From RHLJ01 sp965242845 (GTDB taxonomy: Bacteria; Bacteroidota; Rhodothermia; Balneolales; Balneolaceae), in the NCBI GenBank assembly GCA_965242845.1, contig CBDETC010000003.1:1240001-1304000 (forward strand): a stretch of DNA of 64,000 nt, given 5' to 3'. Made by a program: the position numbers and the translations under genes. The notes below the pieces were generated by a model. It was not told the DNA's origin, ran no database searches, and saw nothing but the letters and a program-made list of their open reading frames with translations. Of this stretch, positions 18,287 to 29,000 are shown in pieces; the stretch's first letter is position 1, and the number at the start of each line of letters is the position of its first letter.

Positions 18287-19246
18287 TTACTTCGCGTTCT
18301 TCTGTTGAGCTCGCTTTTCCTTCTCAGTCAAAATCCAATTCACATATAGGAACTCGAGAGCAGAGCTCTCATAACCTTTCCAGTTCTTAATGTACTCCTG
18401 GAATTCTTCTTCGGTCGTGTTGTTAGGATCTCCTCCATAGCTCCAAATGATCCACCTTCTCAAGCCTTTTTCTTCACCTTTCTGAAAGTTGGAAGGGAAG
18501 GAGGCATCGGTACGAGCACGCATCATAACTAAATCCTGGGCAGCAGTAGGTCCAATTCCTTTGATTGCACAAAATTCTTCATATGCCGTATCAGGATCAG
18601 TGTTTGAGATGTGATCCATATCGGTAACTCCACCAACAATATTAGTAGCCAGTTCAACCAGGTATTGACCTTTTCTCAGCGTCGGTCCTAGCTTTCGGAT
18701 ATTAGCCGGATCAGCTTTCATAAGCTGATGAGCTCGTGGCCAAGCAGGCAATGTTCCTCCTTGATGTTCAATAGCAGAACCATAGCTCTCACGGATTCGA
18801 TACATCATTTTCTTGGCGGTCGGCTTGTGGTTCATCTGCATTTCCACAATCCGGTTTTGAATGTCTTCAAACAGATTAGCACGAGTCATTCGCTTTAATC
18901 CGTATAGGTTTCCAAGCTTGTCTCCTAAAAGAGGGTCGTTAGCAGCCTGGTCATATAACGGACGAACATCCATTTCTGTCCCAAAGATTTTAGCCAGACT
19001 TATATTCGCAATCTCAATCTCCTCTTTAGTAAGAGATTCTTTCGACTCAATGTTGAATTCAGGTTGATCTGGGTCACCATTAAAGAAAGAAGTAATAATT
19101 ACATCCCGATCACCAATGGGAATAGGGCGGGTAAAGCCTTCTTCAAAAATGGTTTCCGGGTTGTGTTCATGATCGAAATAAGATTGGACGTCCAGGCAAA
19201 GAAACCAATCGTGGGGAGGGGTGGATTTTAGGGTCCAGCTACTCAT
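18287..19246 (-). CDS. AlkA-like HhH-GPD glycosylase homologue lacking the catalytic Asp
   Basis: The 319-residue protein aligns by eye with 3-methyladenine glycosylases: a segment like AlkA's LGTDMDLxPFY (FGTEMDVRPLYD, ~88-99), the substrate-site helices, then a helix-hairpin-helix (AIKGIGPTAAQDL, ~227-239). In active members the hairpin is followed by a VFxxDD box whose Asp activates the base. Here the equivalent stretch is DASFPSNFQK (247-256), so Ser/Asn/Phe occupy the catalytic positions. It may bind damaged DNA without excising, or use another residue. The N-terminal ~80 residues are not recognised. It is a single gene, unlinked to the repair genes at 30-33 kb. Confidence 0.75.
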   Translation of the reverse strand: MSSWTLKSTPPHDWFLCLDVQSYFDHEHNPETIFEEGFTRPIPIGDRDVIITSFFNGDPDQPEFNIESKESLTKEEIEIANISLAKIFGTEMDVRPLYDQAANDPLLGDKLGNLYGLKRMTRANLFEDIQNRIVEMQMNHKPTAKKMMYRIRESYGSAIEHQGGTLPAWPRAHQLMKADPANIRKLGPTLRKGQYLVELATNIVGGVTDMDHISNTDPDTAYEEFCAIKGIGPTAAQDLVMMRARTDASFPSNFQKGEEKGLRRWIIWSYGGDPNNTTEEEFQEYIKNWKGYESSALEFLYVNWILTEKEKRAQQKNAK

Positions 19247-19249
19247 AAT

Positions 19250-19328
19250 TAATTAGGAATAGTTTAATAGTGGAATTAGGAATAGCGAAAACTTAAAGTT
19301 TCTATTCCTAATTCCCATATTCCTAATT
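19250..19328. repeat. AT palindrome cluster at the 3' end of module copy 1
   Basis: The stretch contains copies of AATTAGGAATAG followed by the reverse complement CTATTCCTAATT and a further ATTCCTAATT. Nearly the same arrangement follows the paralogous gene at 24363-24441. The duplicated module therefore carries its 3' flank, which probably forms the terminator hairpin. Confidence 0.65.
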
Positions 19329-20906
19329 TTATTTAATAAGCATCATTTTTTTAGTGCTGGTGAAGTCGTTTACTTCGAGGGTATAGAAGTAGAACCCTGA
19401 TGCTAGAGCCGAGGCATTAAAAGTAGCTTTGTACGTCCCGTTGACTTTGTATTCATTTACTAACACCTGGATTTCTTGTCCAAGCAGATTATAAATAGTC
19501 AATGTTACATTACCTGCATCCCTTACCTGGTAATTAATAGTTGTGGTCGGATTAAATGGATTCGGGTAGTTTTGCTCAAGCTTATACTCTATGATTTCTC
19601 CCAATGGTTCTTCTATAGAAGAAAGCTCATAGGCGTAAAATTCAACATGACCAGCATTTTCTAATCCATCAACAGAAGTATATGGTGATGAGACTAATAG
19701 ATCAGCATTTTGATTTGTTGCTACTCTACTGCCATAATATTCAGTGTCGTCACTATTTCCAGGAAAGTTAAAGACTTCAAAATCATTTGGAATCACTTCC
19801 GTTTGATAAATTCCATAGTGATGGATTTTTCCTTCGTTTTCAAGCCCCGTTCTATTAGCACCAACCAGCAAACCTGCTACCGTACTTTGAGCAATGGTGA
19901 TTCCAAAATGGTCATTTGCACTCGTAGTCTCATCAAAGAATTCAGCAGACATAAGCCATTGATCTTCTACTTTATTATAGAAGTATACCGATCCCGTTTG
20001 AACTCCTTCTGAGTTGTTTGCTCCAGGTGCTCCAATAAATAGAGTACTACTAAAGTCATGTAAGCCATCCTTAACAAGTACATATACATCCACTTGCGTT
20101 GCCAGGCTATACCCAAATAGATCACTTGATGTGCCATTAGGATCGAAGAGCTTTGCCATTTGGCTCCAGCTGCCTTCTTCGTCTTTCCGAAATATGTAAA
20201 CGGCTCCACTTCTTTCGGAGGCCCCGGTTGCGTTATAGGCCCCAACAGCGACCAAATCTTCGTTTAATATTAATACTGAGTGACCAAAAAAATCATTGGC
20301 TTCTCCATCATCTGCAACCAATTTGGCTGTTTCAATCCATTCACTGTCATTATACTCAAAGATATAAGCTGCTCCGGATTTTGAGGCATTTCCTTCTGCC
20401 TGATAAGCTCCGATAACTGATAAGTTAATAGAGCGATCCATATCTAGTGCAGTCCCAAATCGACTTCCTATTTTGGCATCATTTGGTCTCAGCGATTGAG
20501 TTTCTATCCAGGAAGTATCATTGTGTTCATATGCAAAAACGGTTTCCTGCATCAGTATTCCATTTTCACTTCCAAGAGAGCCAATAAAGGCAGCGTCACC
20601 ACTAATCCTGGAACTGATACCAAAATTAGAAGAAGAGGGGACTCCTGTTGGAGTGACTTCCTGAGTAATGACCCATTCGTTTTCAATTCGTTGGTAAAAG
20701 AAAGCCACTCCCTTAGCTTTACTATCACCAATATCTTTCTGCGGAGCAGTGGCTACAGCCCGGTAATCTGATATTGAAATCGAAAAACCGAATAGTTGAT
20801 TTTCTACAGCTTTAGGTTGTTGGGAGGTGATTTGATCCTGAGCCAATCCTGATACAGATAGAGCTGAGAAAAGGAATAGTAAAAGTGATGTATTAAATGA
20901 TTTCAT
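19329..20906 (-). CDS. Secreted FG-GAP beta-propeller protein, type IX cargo (module copy 1)
   Basis: The 525-residue protein has a signal peptide (cleaved near residue 22, GLA|Q). About six FG-GAP_2-type repeats follow (VGAYNATGASERSGAVYIF, LFGYSLA), predicting a beta-propeller. From about residue 440 comes a type A sorting domain (QNYPNPFNPTTTINYQV ... TKKMMLIK). Its ATG overlaps the stop of the upstream giant gene by one base (TAATG), so translation is likely coupled. It is a paralogue of the 525-residue protein at 24442-26019, with the same length and domain order. A surface partner of the giant repeat protein is inferred. Confidence 0.88.
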   Translation of the reverse strand: MKSFNTSLLLFLFSALSVSGLAQDQITSQQPKAVENQLFGFSISISDYRAVATAPQKDIGDSKAKGVAFFYQRIENEWVITQEVTPTGVPSSSNFGISSRISGDAAFIGSLGSENGILMQETVFAYEHNDTSWIETQSLRPNDAKIGSRFGTALDMDRSINLSVIGAYQAEGNASKSGAAYIFEYNDSEWIETAKLVADDGEANDFFGHSVLILNEDLVAVGAYNATGASERSGAVYIFRKDEEGSWSQMAKLFDPNGTSSDLFGYSLATQVDVYVLVKDGLHDFSSTLFIGAPGANNSEGVQTGSVYFYNKVEDQWLMSAEFFDETTSANDHFGITIAQSTVAGLLVGANRTGLENEGKIHHYGIYQTEVIPNDFEVFNFPGNSDDTEYYGSRVATNQNADLLVSSPYTSVDGLENAGHVEFYAYELSSIEEPLGEIIEYKLEQNYPNPFNPTTTINYQVRDAGNVTLTIYNLLGQEIQVLVNEYKVNGTYKATFNASALASGFYFYTLEVNDFTSTKKMMLIK

Positions 20907-23900
20907 TAGTCTACCTCCGTATAGGCTTCAATTTCTAAGTCTAATTCAATGGATTCTCCTGTGAAATCTATCAGGGTATGAGATTTACGATCTGTTCCTC
21001 CTACAAAGCGGTATCCGGGAGGGAGTACAATGCGGAGTTCATACTCACCCTCTTCTACATTGTGGATGGAGAACTGTCCGTCGGTACCAGTTACAGCAAA
21101 GTACTCAAGGCCTCCAGTGGACTCCACATCGAAGCTGCCATCCTTGTCTTCATCCAGGAACACCCTAAGGCCCGATTTAAGAGAATCTGAATCCTCTGGA
21201 AATGTAACAGTCCCATATACATCGGGAGCAAATGCAAATCCAGTAGTTGGAAATGTTCTTTCAGGAGGATTAATTCCATCATCGATTACCGCATAGAAAT
21301 ACAGAGAATCCGCAGTAGAAAGTAGATCCGGGGAAACGGTGATGGATTCGGTTCCATATCCGTCTTCATCAAAATTCTGAGCTTCAACATGGGTAAGAAT
21401 ACTTGCTAATTGATAGATACGTGCTCCATTTGCATAAAAGGTGATGTGGGTGGAATCAGGCAAATTACTCCAATAGTCAGCCGTTAATTCATAGGAACTT
21501 CCATTGCTTGATACCTCAAGATCAATGATTGGAGATTGATAAATCTCACTCACATCAAGAGATACTGAGTCTGGAGCTTGCTCTCTAGGAAGGGAAATAA
21601 GTACCTGGTAACGCCCATCTACTAACCTGGTATGACCAATTTCCTCTTCACTCATGGCCGAAGGTGAATGAATGATAAATACGGCTCCGGTGTCATTCGT
21701 TACCCAGTCCATATTCTCTTCATAGTCAAAGTTAGGAAGGCCGGTGGAGTCATCTTTAGAAACCATAATGGCTCGGGATAGCTCATGAATCCCTTCAGGC
21801 CCTACAACGGTAACTAATACACTGTCAATTTCTGAGCCCCAATCTGCAATAAATTGCAGATAATTTGGGGCTACAGGGTCATCGTATACTTCAAAGGTAT
21901 GAGAGCTGACGATATAAGGTGAATGATCAGTGAGCGCCTTTTCACTCTCATCCTCTTCGATATCGTCTTCAATATCACTGATGTTACTTTTTCCAGAGAA
22001 GGTGCTTACACTCTGATTTTTAAATTTGTATTTCGCTCCCAGGTAATACTTGGTCCAAAGTACGGTGATGTGCGTCCATCCCGCGGCATAGCTGTCAGAA
22101 AGGTCATCGTATTTATATCGAATGGCTCCGTCTACGCTTCCTAATTTATCCCCACCTATAAATGGAATAGAGCTAGGGACGTAAAAAGTCACATCAATCA
22201 GTGCATCAAAATCTTTATTGGAGTTTACATACACTGAAGCATCTAACTCTACCAAAGGGTCAGAGGGAATACTGACATCTATCTCTGCAAGGACAGAAGC
22301 GGAATAATTATATGTAACTGTGGTTTGTAAAGCGCCAGCATCTATTAAGTCTTCGATAAACTCATCACTAAGCCCTGCATCTTCCCAGAGTTCATAGACC
22401 TCATCAGTAATATCCACTTCTTCTGAATAATCCTGGAAAATCACATCCAGTTCAAAACTTCCGTCTCCCAGTAAGGCCTTCCAGTCATCTCCATCTTGAT
22501 AGGCACCCACATTCACATCCCCGCTCATATCAAATTCATACTGGTCGATGGTCACCGCATCATACATTTCTATGAGTGTTGCCGACTCACCCGATAAGGT
22601 AAACCCTCCTCCGTAAATGGTAGTTATATCTGCATCTACAAACAGATTAGAAGTATTGGTCAGGTTTCCAACGGTTCCACTCATTTCGGCAATCTGAACA
22701 CCTTCAAAAAGCTCAAGTGCTTCTTCCAGATTATCGGCTGTATAGGTAATGGAAATTTCATCGAGAGTAGCAGGATCTCCGGTGAACTTGAGTACTGCAT
22801 CAATTTCTGTACCGGAAGCAAAGACCACATCTACTTCAGATTCAGTGATTCCATCTTCATCGAAAGCGAGGACAAAATTCTTAAGATCCATGGTACCTAA
22901 ATCGGCATTCTCGATTTCGATGGTTAAATCTTCCACTTTAAAAGAGGGCTCACTTCCACTTACGTCGATTTCAAGGCCAGGGGCATCATCGCTCCCCAGG
23001 GTCACTGAAAGGGAGAATACTTCAGTGATTTCCATTTCACCGGTTACCTCAAAGATATCACTTGAATAAGCAATAACGAGATCTTTAGTCTCTACTTCCA
23101 GGTTTCCAAGGGTTAGATCACTGTTCACATCTACTTCAAAGGAGTGTAATTCGCCATTCTTTATGACTAATCCAGGATCATCAGAAGTCCCAAAATCGAC
23201 ATCTATGGTTTCATTATCTACACTTAAGCCAGCATCACCGTACATATCAAACTTGCTGCTTCCGCTTTTCCATTCAACACCCAAATCTTCCGTTTTTACG
23301 CTTAAACCTGAAACTGTAAAGTCTTCAGTAATACCAATATTTATTTGAGTGATCGCTCCATCTTCGATAACTAACCCAGGATCATCTGAATCTCCAAGGG
23401 TAGCAACTACATCGTCATCTCCAATTTTAAACTCGATGTCCCCATACATTTCGAAGTAATCTTCTGAGGTATCGTACTCAAAAGTTAGTCCGGTAGGGGA
23501 GATGGTTAATGATTCAATCTCAAAATCGGCGGTAACTCCGAAGTTGATATGGGTGATGCTCCCACTTTCGTAAATAAGTCCTGGGTCGTCCGAATCTCCC
23601 ATACTTACATCCATTTCTTCATCATCGAAGGTGATGCTTACATCTCCGTACATTTCGATGTAATCTTCTGATGAATCGTATTCAAAAGTTAAATCAGAAG
23701 GAGAGACAGTAACCGCTTTTAAGTCGAAATCAGCAGTGATAGACATCGAAAACTGGGTAATGGTACCATCTTCGATTAGAATCCCCGGATCATCGGAATC
23801 ACCCATCGAGATAGATACATCCTCATCATCAAGGGAGATATCTGCGTCTCCGAATATTCCAAAGGTAGTGCCACCAGTCCATTCAAAGCCAAGATCGGTC

Positions 23901-24280
23901 GGTGTCACGGTGAGTGATTTCATACTGAACTCTGTAGATACAGAAAGAACAATAGATTCCAGGGATTCACCAGAGACATCAAGGTCAAGTGTGGCATCAA
24001 TAGTCTCTCCATCAAATGAGGTTTCCACAGTTCCATCCAGCTCAAATAAACTTTCGGAATCGTCATAGGAGAAGGTGAGTGATTGTGGGCTTATGGTAAC
24101 CCCGAAAGCGGTGAAATCGTCAGTGAAAGCAATCGAAAAATCACCCCCGGTTGTATCAAAACTAATACCGGATATACCGCTTATGGTAAATGATTGAGCA
24201 AAAAGATTACTCGAAGGAGTGTATTGGATAATGCAGACAAGAAGAAATAGTGAACTGCATCTAGAGAAGAGTTTTAGCAT
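20906..24280 (-). CDS. Giant exported ~72-aa-repeat protein (module copy 1)
   Basis: The 1124-residue protein has a signal peptide and then roughly six tandem units of about 72 residues up to about residue 375. A typical unit contains DSDDPGLVIEDGxIT, then LTISPTGLTFEYD and EMYGD. I do not recognise the repeat family. A non-repeated region (~375-1025) includes basic and aromatic stretches near 700-760. The last ~95 residues form a Cna-B/SdrD-like beta sandwich (RVFLDEDKDGSFDVES ... GEYELRIVLPPGYRF). There is no type IX tail on this protein; its coupled partner downstream carries one. It is strongly acidic. It is paralogous to the 1451-residue protein at 26022. Confidence 0.85.
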   Translation of the reverse strand: MLKLFSRCSSLFLLVCIIQYTPSSNLFAQSFTISGISGISFDTTGGDFSIAFTDDFTAFGVTISPQSLTFSYDDSESLFELDGTVETSFDGETIDATLDLDVSGESLESIVLSVSTEFSMKSLTVTPTDLGFEWTGGTTFGIFGDADISLDDEDVSISMGDSDDPGILIEDGTITQFSMSITADFDLKAVTVSPSDLTFEYDSSEDYIEMYGDVSITFDDEEMDVSMGDSDDPGLIYESGSITHINFGVTADFEIESLTISPTGLTFEYDTSEDYFEMYGDIEFKIGDDDVVATLGDSDDPGLVIEDGAITQINIGITEDFTVSGLSVKTEDLGVEWKSGSSKFDMYGDAGLSVDNETIDVDFGTSDDPGLVIKNGELHSFEVDVNSDLTLGNLEVETKDLVIAYSSDIFEVTGEMEITEVFSLSVTLGSDDAPGLEIDVSGSEPSFKVEDLTIEIENADLGTMDLKNFVLAFDEDGITESEVDVVFASGTEIDAVLKFTGDPATLDEISITYTADNLEEALELFEGVQIAEMSGTVGNLTNTSNLFVDADITTIYGGGFTLSGESATLIEMYDAVTIDQYEFDMSGDVNVGAYQDGDDWKALLGDGSFELDVIFQDYSEEVDITDEVYELWEDAGLSDEFIEDLIDAGALQTTVTYNYSASVLAEIDVSIPSDPLVELDASVYVNSNKDFDALIDVTFYVPSSIPFIGGDKLGSVDGAIRYKYDDLSDSYAAGWTHITVLWTKYYLGAKYKFKNQSVSTFSGKSNISDIEDDIEEDESEKALTDHSPYIVSSHTFEVYDDPVAPNYLQFIADWGSEIDSVLVTVVGPEGIHELSRAIMVSKDDSTGLPNFDYEENMDWVTNDTGAVFIIHSPSAMSEEEIGHTRLVDGRYQVLISLPREQAPDSVSLDVSEIYQSPIIDLEVSSNGSSYELTADYWSNLPDSTHITFYANGARIYQLASILTHVEAQNFDEDGYGTESITVSPDLLSTADSLYFYAVIDDGINPPERTFPTTGFAFAPDVYGTVTFPEDSDSLKSGLRVFLDEDKDGSFDVESTGGLEYFAVTGTDGQFSIHNVEEGEYELRIVLPPGYRFVGGTDRKSHTLIDFTGESIELDLEIEAYTEVD

Positions 24281-24362
24281 AGTCTACCTGGGTTTTTTGC
24301 AAGTGTAGTGAATTTTTTTTCAACTACTTAGGCATGTAGACTAAAAATAGTGCAGTATTTTA

Positions 24363-24441
24363 AATAATTAGGAATAGTGAAATAGGGAATTAGGAATAGA
24401 GAACGACACAGTTCTTATTCCTAATTCCCATATTCCTAATT
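24363..24441. repeat. AT palindrome cluster at the 3' end of module copy 2
   Basis: AATTAGGAATAG repeats are followed by ATTCCTAATTCCCATATTCC, matching the cluster at 19250-19328 in order and spacing. It marks the 3' boundary of the second copy of the duplicated module and lies in the gap before the promoter-side end of copy 1. Confidence 0.65.
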
Positions 24442-26019
24442 CTATTTGATAAGCATCATCTTTTTAGTGCTGGAGAAGTTGTTTACCTCCAACGTGTAAA
24501 AGTAGAAGCCCGATGCAAGGGACGAGGCGTTGAAGGTAGCGGTATATGAACCTGTAGCTTGTTGTTCATTTACCAATACTTGTACTGCCTGACCCAAAAG
24601 ATTGAACACAGTCAGTCGTACCAACCCGGCATCCTTAACCTGGTAGTTGATGTTTGTAGTGGGATTGAAAGGATTTGGGTAGTTTTGCTCGAGCTTATAC
24701 TCGATGATTTCTTCACCAGGAGTTTCTTCATTGGAAACGAACTGGTAATCAAAGAAGTAGACCGAACCTGAATTGGTTGCACCCTCTACATCGGCATGAG
24801 GAGAAGAAACCAATAAGGTGAGTTCATCGGCAGCCACCTGATAGCCAAAATTGTCAAACTCTCCGGATTCGTTGATTGTAATGATATTTACTTCTGAATC
24901 AGGGGTTTCATCAAAGAATGGCCATATTTGATACTGATATACCGTTCCGGTTTTACTAACCGTGCTTTGCGAAGAACGGCTTGCTCCTACATAAAATCCA
25001 CCATAATCATTAGCAGCAACTGAGATCCCGAAATGGTCGTTATGCTCACTGCTTGCTTCGATTAACTCTTCGTTCAACTCCCAGATTCCTTCTCCTGATT
25101 TCTCATAGAGATAAACTGAACCCGTTTTTCCGTTTTCGTTGATAGTGCCCGGAGCACCAACATAAAGGAATCCACCGAAATCGTTAAGTGCAGAGCTTTT
25201 TTCCAGATTTACTTCTGAAGCTGTTAGACTATAACCGAACAGGTCACTTGAAGCACCAACCACGTCATAGAGTTTGGCTGTTTGTTCCCATTCATCATCT
25301 TCCTTTTCGAAGATATACACCACTCCGGTTCTTTCTGTGGCGCCATCAGCGTTGTAAGCTCCAACCGCAATAATGGATTCAGTAATCAGAGTTACAGAAT
25401 GCCCAAAAGAATCATGTGACGAACCATCCTCAGCCATAAGTTTAGTGGTTTGAGTCCAGGTATCATCCGATTTCTCGAATATATAAACGGCACCTGTTTT
25501 AGCTTCAAGACCTGTGGCCTGGTTTGCTCCGATAACAGCAATTGATTCATTGAGATCTACAGACACTCCGAATCTTGAACCCGCTTGTATATCGGATGCC
25601 TTTAGTTTTTGAGCTTGAGCCCATGTGGTGTCATTGTATGCATACACATACACTGCTCCTGAATGGATACCTCCTTGATGATCTCCGGTAGCTCCGATAA
25701 GAGCTTCACCATATCCAAGACTAACGCTTGCACCGAAATTGATGAAATCAGTCAGGCCAAGGGGAGAGGCTTCAAGAGCAATGTTCCACTCGTCATTGAT
25801 TTTTTGATAGAATAACACCGAACCGGTAGACTGGTAGTTGCCAATATCCTTTTGAGGAGCACCTACCATGGCCCAATCTCCTAGCAGAGCGGAAGACCAC
25901 CCATATAGGGCATGTTCCACAGCCTCAGGCTGCTCAGATTCGAGTAAGTCCTGTGCATTTGTTGAAACAGCCAGGAAACAAAGTAAAAGAGTCGATAAAA
26001 TATATTTCAGAAACTTCAT
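24442..26019 (-). CDS. Secreted FG-GAP beta-propeller protein, type IX cargo (module copy 2)
   Basis: This 525-residue paralogue of the protein at 19329 has a signal peptide (NA|QD near residue 22). Its FG-GAP_2 repeats are of the form VGAYNADGATERTGVVYIF, and a type A sorting domain runs from about residue 440 (YKLEQNYPNPFNPTTNINYQ). It follows the 1451-residue giant gene by 2 bases, with a purine-rich GAGGAGG stretch at the giant gene's end as a possible ribosome site. Identical length and similar sequence in both copies suggest selection on the propeller. Confidence 0.88.
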   Translation of the reverse strand: MKFLKYILSTLLLCFLAVSTNAQDLLESEQPEAVEHALYGWSSALLGDWAMVGAPQKDIGNYQSTGSVLFYQKINDEWNIALEASPLGLTDFINFGASVSLGYGEALIGATGDHQGGIHSGAVYVYAYNDTTWAQAQKLKASDIQAGSRFGVSVDLNESIAVIGANQATGLEAKTGAVYIFEKSDDTWTQTTKLMAEDGSSHDSFGHSVTLITESIIAVGAYNADGATERTGVVYIFEKEDDEWEQTAKLYDVVGASSDLFGYSLTASEVNLEKSSALNDFGGFLYVGAPGTINENGKTGSVYLYEKSGEGIWELNEELIEASSEHNDHFGISVAANDYGGFYVGASRSSQSTVSKTGTVYQYQIWPFFDETPDSEVNIITINESGEFDNFGYQVAADELTLLVSSPHADVEGATNSGSVYFFDYQFVSNEETPGEEIIEYKLEQNYPNPFNPTTNINYQVKDAGLVRLTVFNLLGQAVQVLVNEQQATGSYTATFNASSLASGFYFYTLEVNNFSSTKKMMLIK

Positions 26020-26021
26020 GA

Positions 26022-29000
26022 TTAGTCCTCCTCAGTATAAGCTTCCATAGTTATTACAAGAGTTTGAGGAGTTCCATCAAACTGTATGATTTCAGAACCG
26101 AAACGATCGGCTTCACCAACGATTCGATACCCCTGGGGCAATACGATTCGTAATTCATATTCTTCCCCAGAAGTCAATCCGCTTATTGCGAAGAAGCCAC
26201 TGGAATCAGTAATGGCAAATAATTCCAGGCCACCGGTAGATTCCACATCAAAACTGCCATCAACGTCTTCATCAATAAATACGCGTTGACCGTCTTTCAA
26301 TGAATCTGCTCCTGCCGGGAATACCAGCTGTCCAATGATATCGGGTTGATATGGAAAGCCTTGAGTAACCTCAGTTTTCACTGGTGGATTTTCTCCATCC
26401 TCAATAATCCCGTAGAAATAGAGTGTGTCTGCTCCGGTTACGAAATCAGGGATTAACTCATAGGTTTCTGTTCCATTACCGAGTTCATCAAAATTACTTG
26501 CATACACATGATCGATTAATTTTCCATCCGTTGTTTCTGCAGACGAGGCTACATAGAATGAGAGAATGGTCGAATCTGGTAAGGTACTCCAGTAATCAAT
26601 CTCAAGCTCAAATCGGTTGTCGTCCGTTTTTTCTGCTGAAATGGAAACATCTGGCGCCTGCCACAATGGGGTAAAGGTTACCGAATCGATGGCAGTTGCT
26701 TCATCAAAGAAAGAGATTACTAATTGATACCGGCCATCTAGTAGTTGGGCTTTGGCCATGCTCGAATCTTCGTTGAATGCAGAAGGAGAAGTATACAAGA
26801 AAATGGAAGAGGTATCACCGTACACTACGTCCATATTCTCTTCATAAGTAAGCGTTGGGGTTGTAGTACTGTCATTCTGTGATAGAACCACACCTTTAGT
26901 TAGCTCGTAATTTCCTCCAGGGCCGATTACAGAGATTAATGCCGAATCAGACGCTTCTGCCCAGTCAATTTCGATGAGCATGGTATTTGGCATAGGGTCA
27001 GTTACGTCAAAGGTGTGAACAACCATTTGTGGAGCAGTTCCATCTGCAACTGCTTTATTCTGGTCGTCATTAATTTCCCTTTGAATGCTGCTAATCGTAC
27101 CACTACCAATTTTGGATACCTTTCTGCTGCCAAAGTTGTACTCAGCACCTACATGGTAGGTGTGCCAGAAGGTTTTGATACGAACCCAGCCAGCTCCATA
27201 ACTATGGTGTAGATCGCCATGCTTATATCTAACCGCACCGTCTACACTACCATAGTGCTTACCACCAATAAATGGAACCCAATGAGGTACGATAAATTCA
27301 AGATCTATGAGGGCATCAAAATTTTGATGGCTATCCAGGGTAACGGTTGCTTTTGCTTCAATAAGCGGATCACCAGGTATTTTGATGTCTGCGCTGGCTT
27401 TTACACCTGTCCATTCGGTAGTAAGACAAACGGGTTCTCCTGCCTGTAGTTCAAGCTCTATGCACGCTAATTCACCAAATGGAAGATAGTAGACGGTTGT
27501 ACCAATAGAGAGATCGATATCACCGCTACCGATTAGAGAATGCCATGAATCGGTTCCTGATCGGTAGGCTCCCACATTTACATCACCATTAATTTCAAAG
27601 AAATTTGGTTTGATGGTTACATCGTCTCTCATTTGGAGTAGCGTGGCTGATTCTCCTGCCAGGGTAAATCCACCACCATAAATGGTCTCAATACTACCTG
27701 TAACGGTGAGTTCCGATGGCTTGGTCAGGTTGTCTACCGAAGCTCCTAACAGGGTTAGTTGAACTCCTTCGAAGATTTCAATGGCTTCGCCAATATTATC
27801 AGCACGGTAATCGATTTCAATGCTGTTCAGCTTAGCAGGGTTGCCCGTGAACTTCATGATAGCATCGATTTCCCATCCCTGAGGGAATACCACAGCAACA
27901 TCTGATTCTTCGATACCACTGCTGTTAAACTTGAGATCGAGTTTCTTAAGGTCAATCGCACCAAGGTTGGCATGTTCGATATCAATTTCCAGGGCTTCTA
28001 CTTTGAAGCGTGGCTCAGAACCACTTACATCAATTTCCAGACCTCCCTGGCTTCCTTCACCAAGGGTAACAGAAAGAGAGAACACTTCGGTAATTGCCAT
28101 TTCACCTGTTACTTCATACTTGCTGCTGGAATATTTGATATCAAGGTCTTTAGTCTCTACTTCAAGGTTACCCAGTTTCAGGTCGCTGTTTACGTCAACT
28201 TCGAAAGAGTGAAGGTTACCATTTCGAACCACGATTCCAGGATCGCTGAAGGTTCCAAAGTCTACATCAATATTCTCACTATCGATACTTAAATCAGCAT
28301 CTCCATAGATATGGTAGTCCGATCCGCTATTCCATTCAGCACCCAGGTCAGTGGTTTTTATTTTTAGTCCTTCCAGGGAAAAGTCGGCAGTTACACCGAT
28401 GTTTACGTGTTGGATGCTGTTACTTTTATAAGTTAGTCCCGGATCATCTGCGTCTCCCATATTGGCAGTTAATTCATCACTACCAATTTTAAAGGTAAGA
28501 TCACCGTACATCTCGAAATGATCGTCTCCTGAATCATATTCAAAAGTAAGATTAGTAGGAATTATGGCGAGGCTCTTGATCTCAAAGTCAGCAGTAAGAC
28601 TGAAATTTACATGAGTAATGCTTCCACTATCGAATACCAGTCCGGGATCACTACTGTCTCCCATACCTGCATCTATCTCTTCACCGTCAAATTTAACCGC
28701 TACAGAGCCATACATCTCGAAATAGTCATTACCTGAGTCGTACTCAAAGGTGAAAGCGTCAGGCGAAACGGTTAGTCCTTTTACCGAGAAGTCGGCGGTT
28801 ACACCAAAGTTGATATGAGTGATACTGCCGCTGTCGTATACCATGCCCGGATCATCAGCATCTCCAAAACTGGCATCTACTTCTTCACCATCAAACTTTA
28901 CGGTCAAATCACCATAAAATTCATAGTAGTCATTCCCAGAATCATATTCTAAGGTGAGGTCAATAGGGGAGATGGTAATGCCTTTCATATCAAAATCGGC

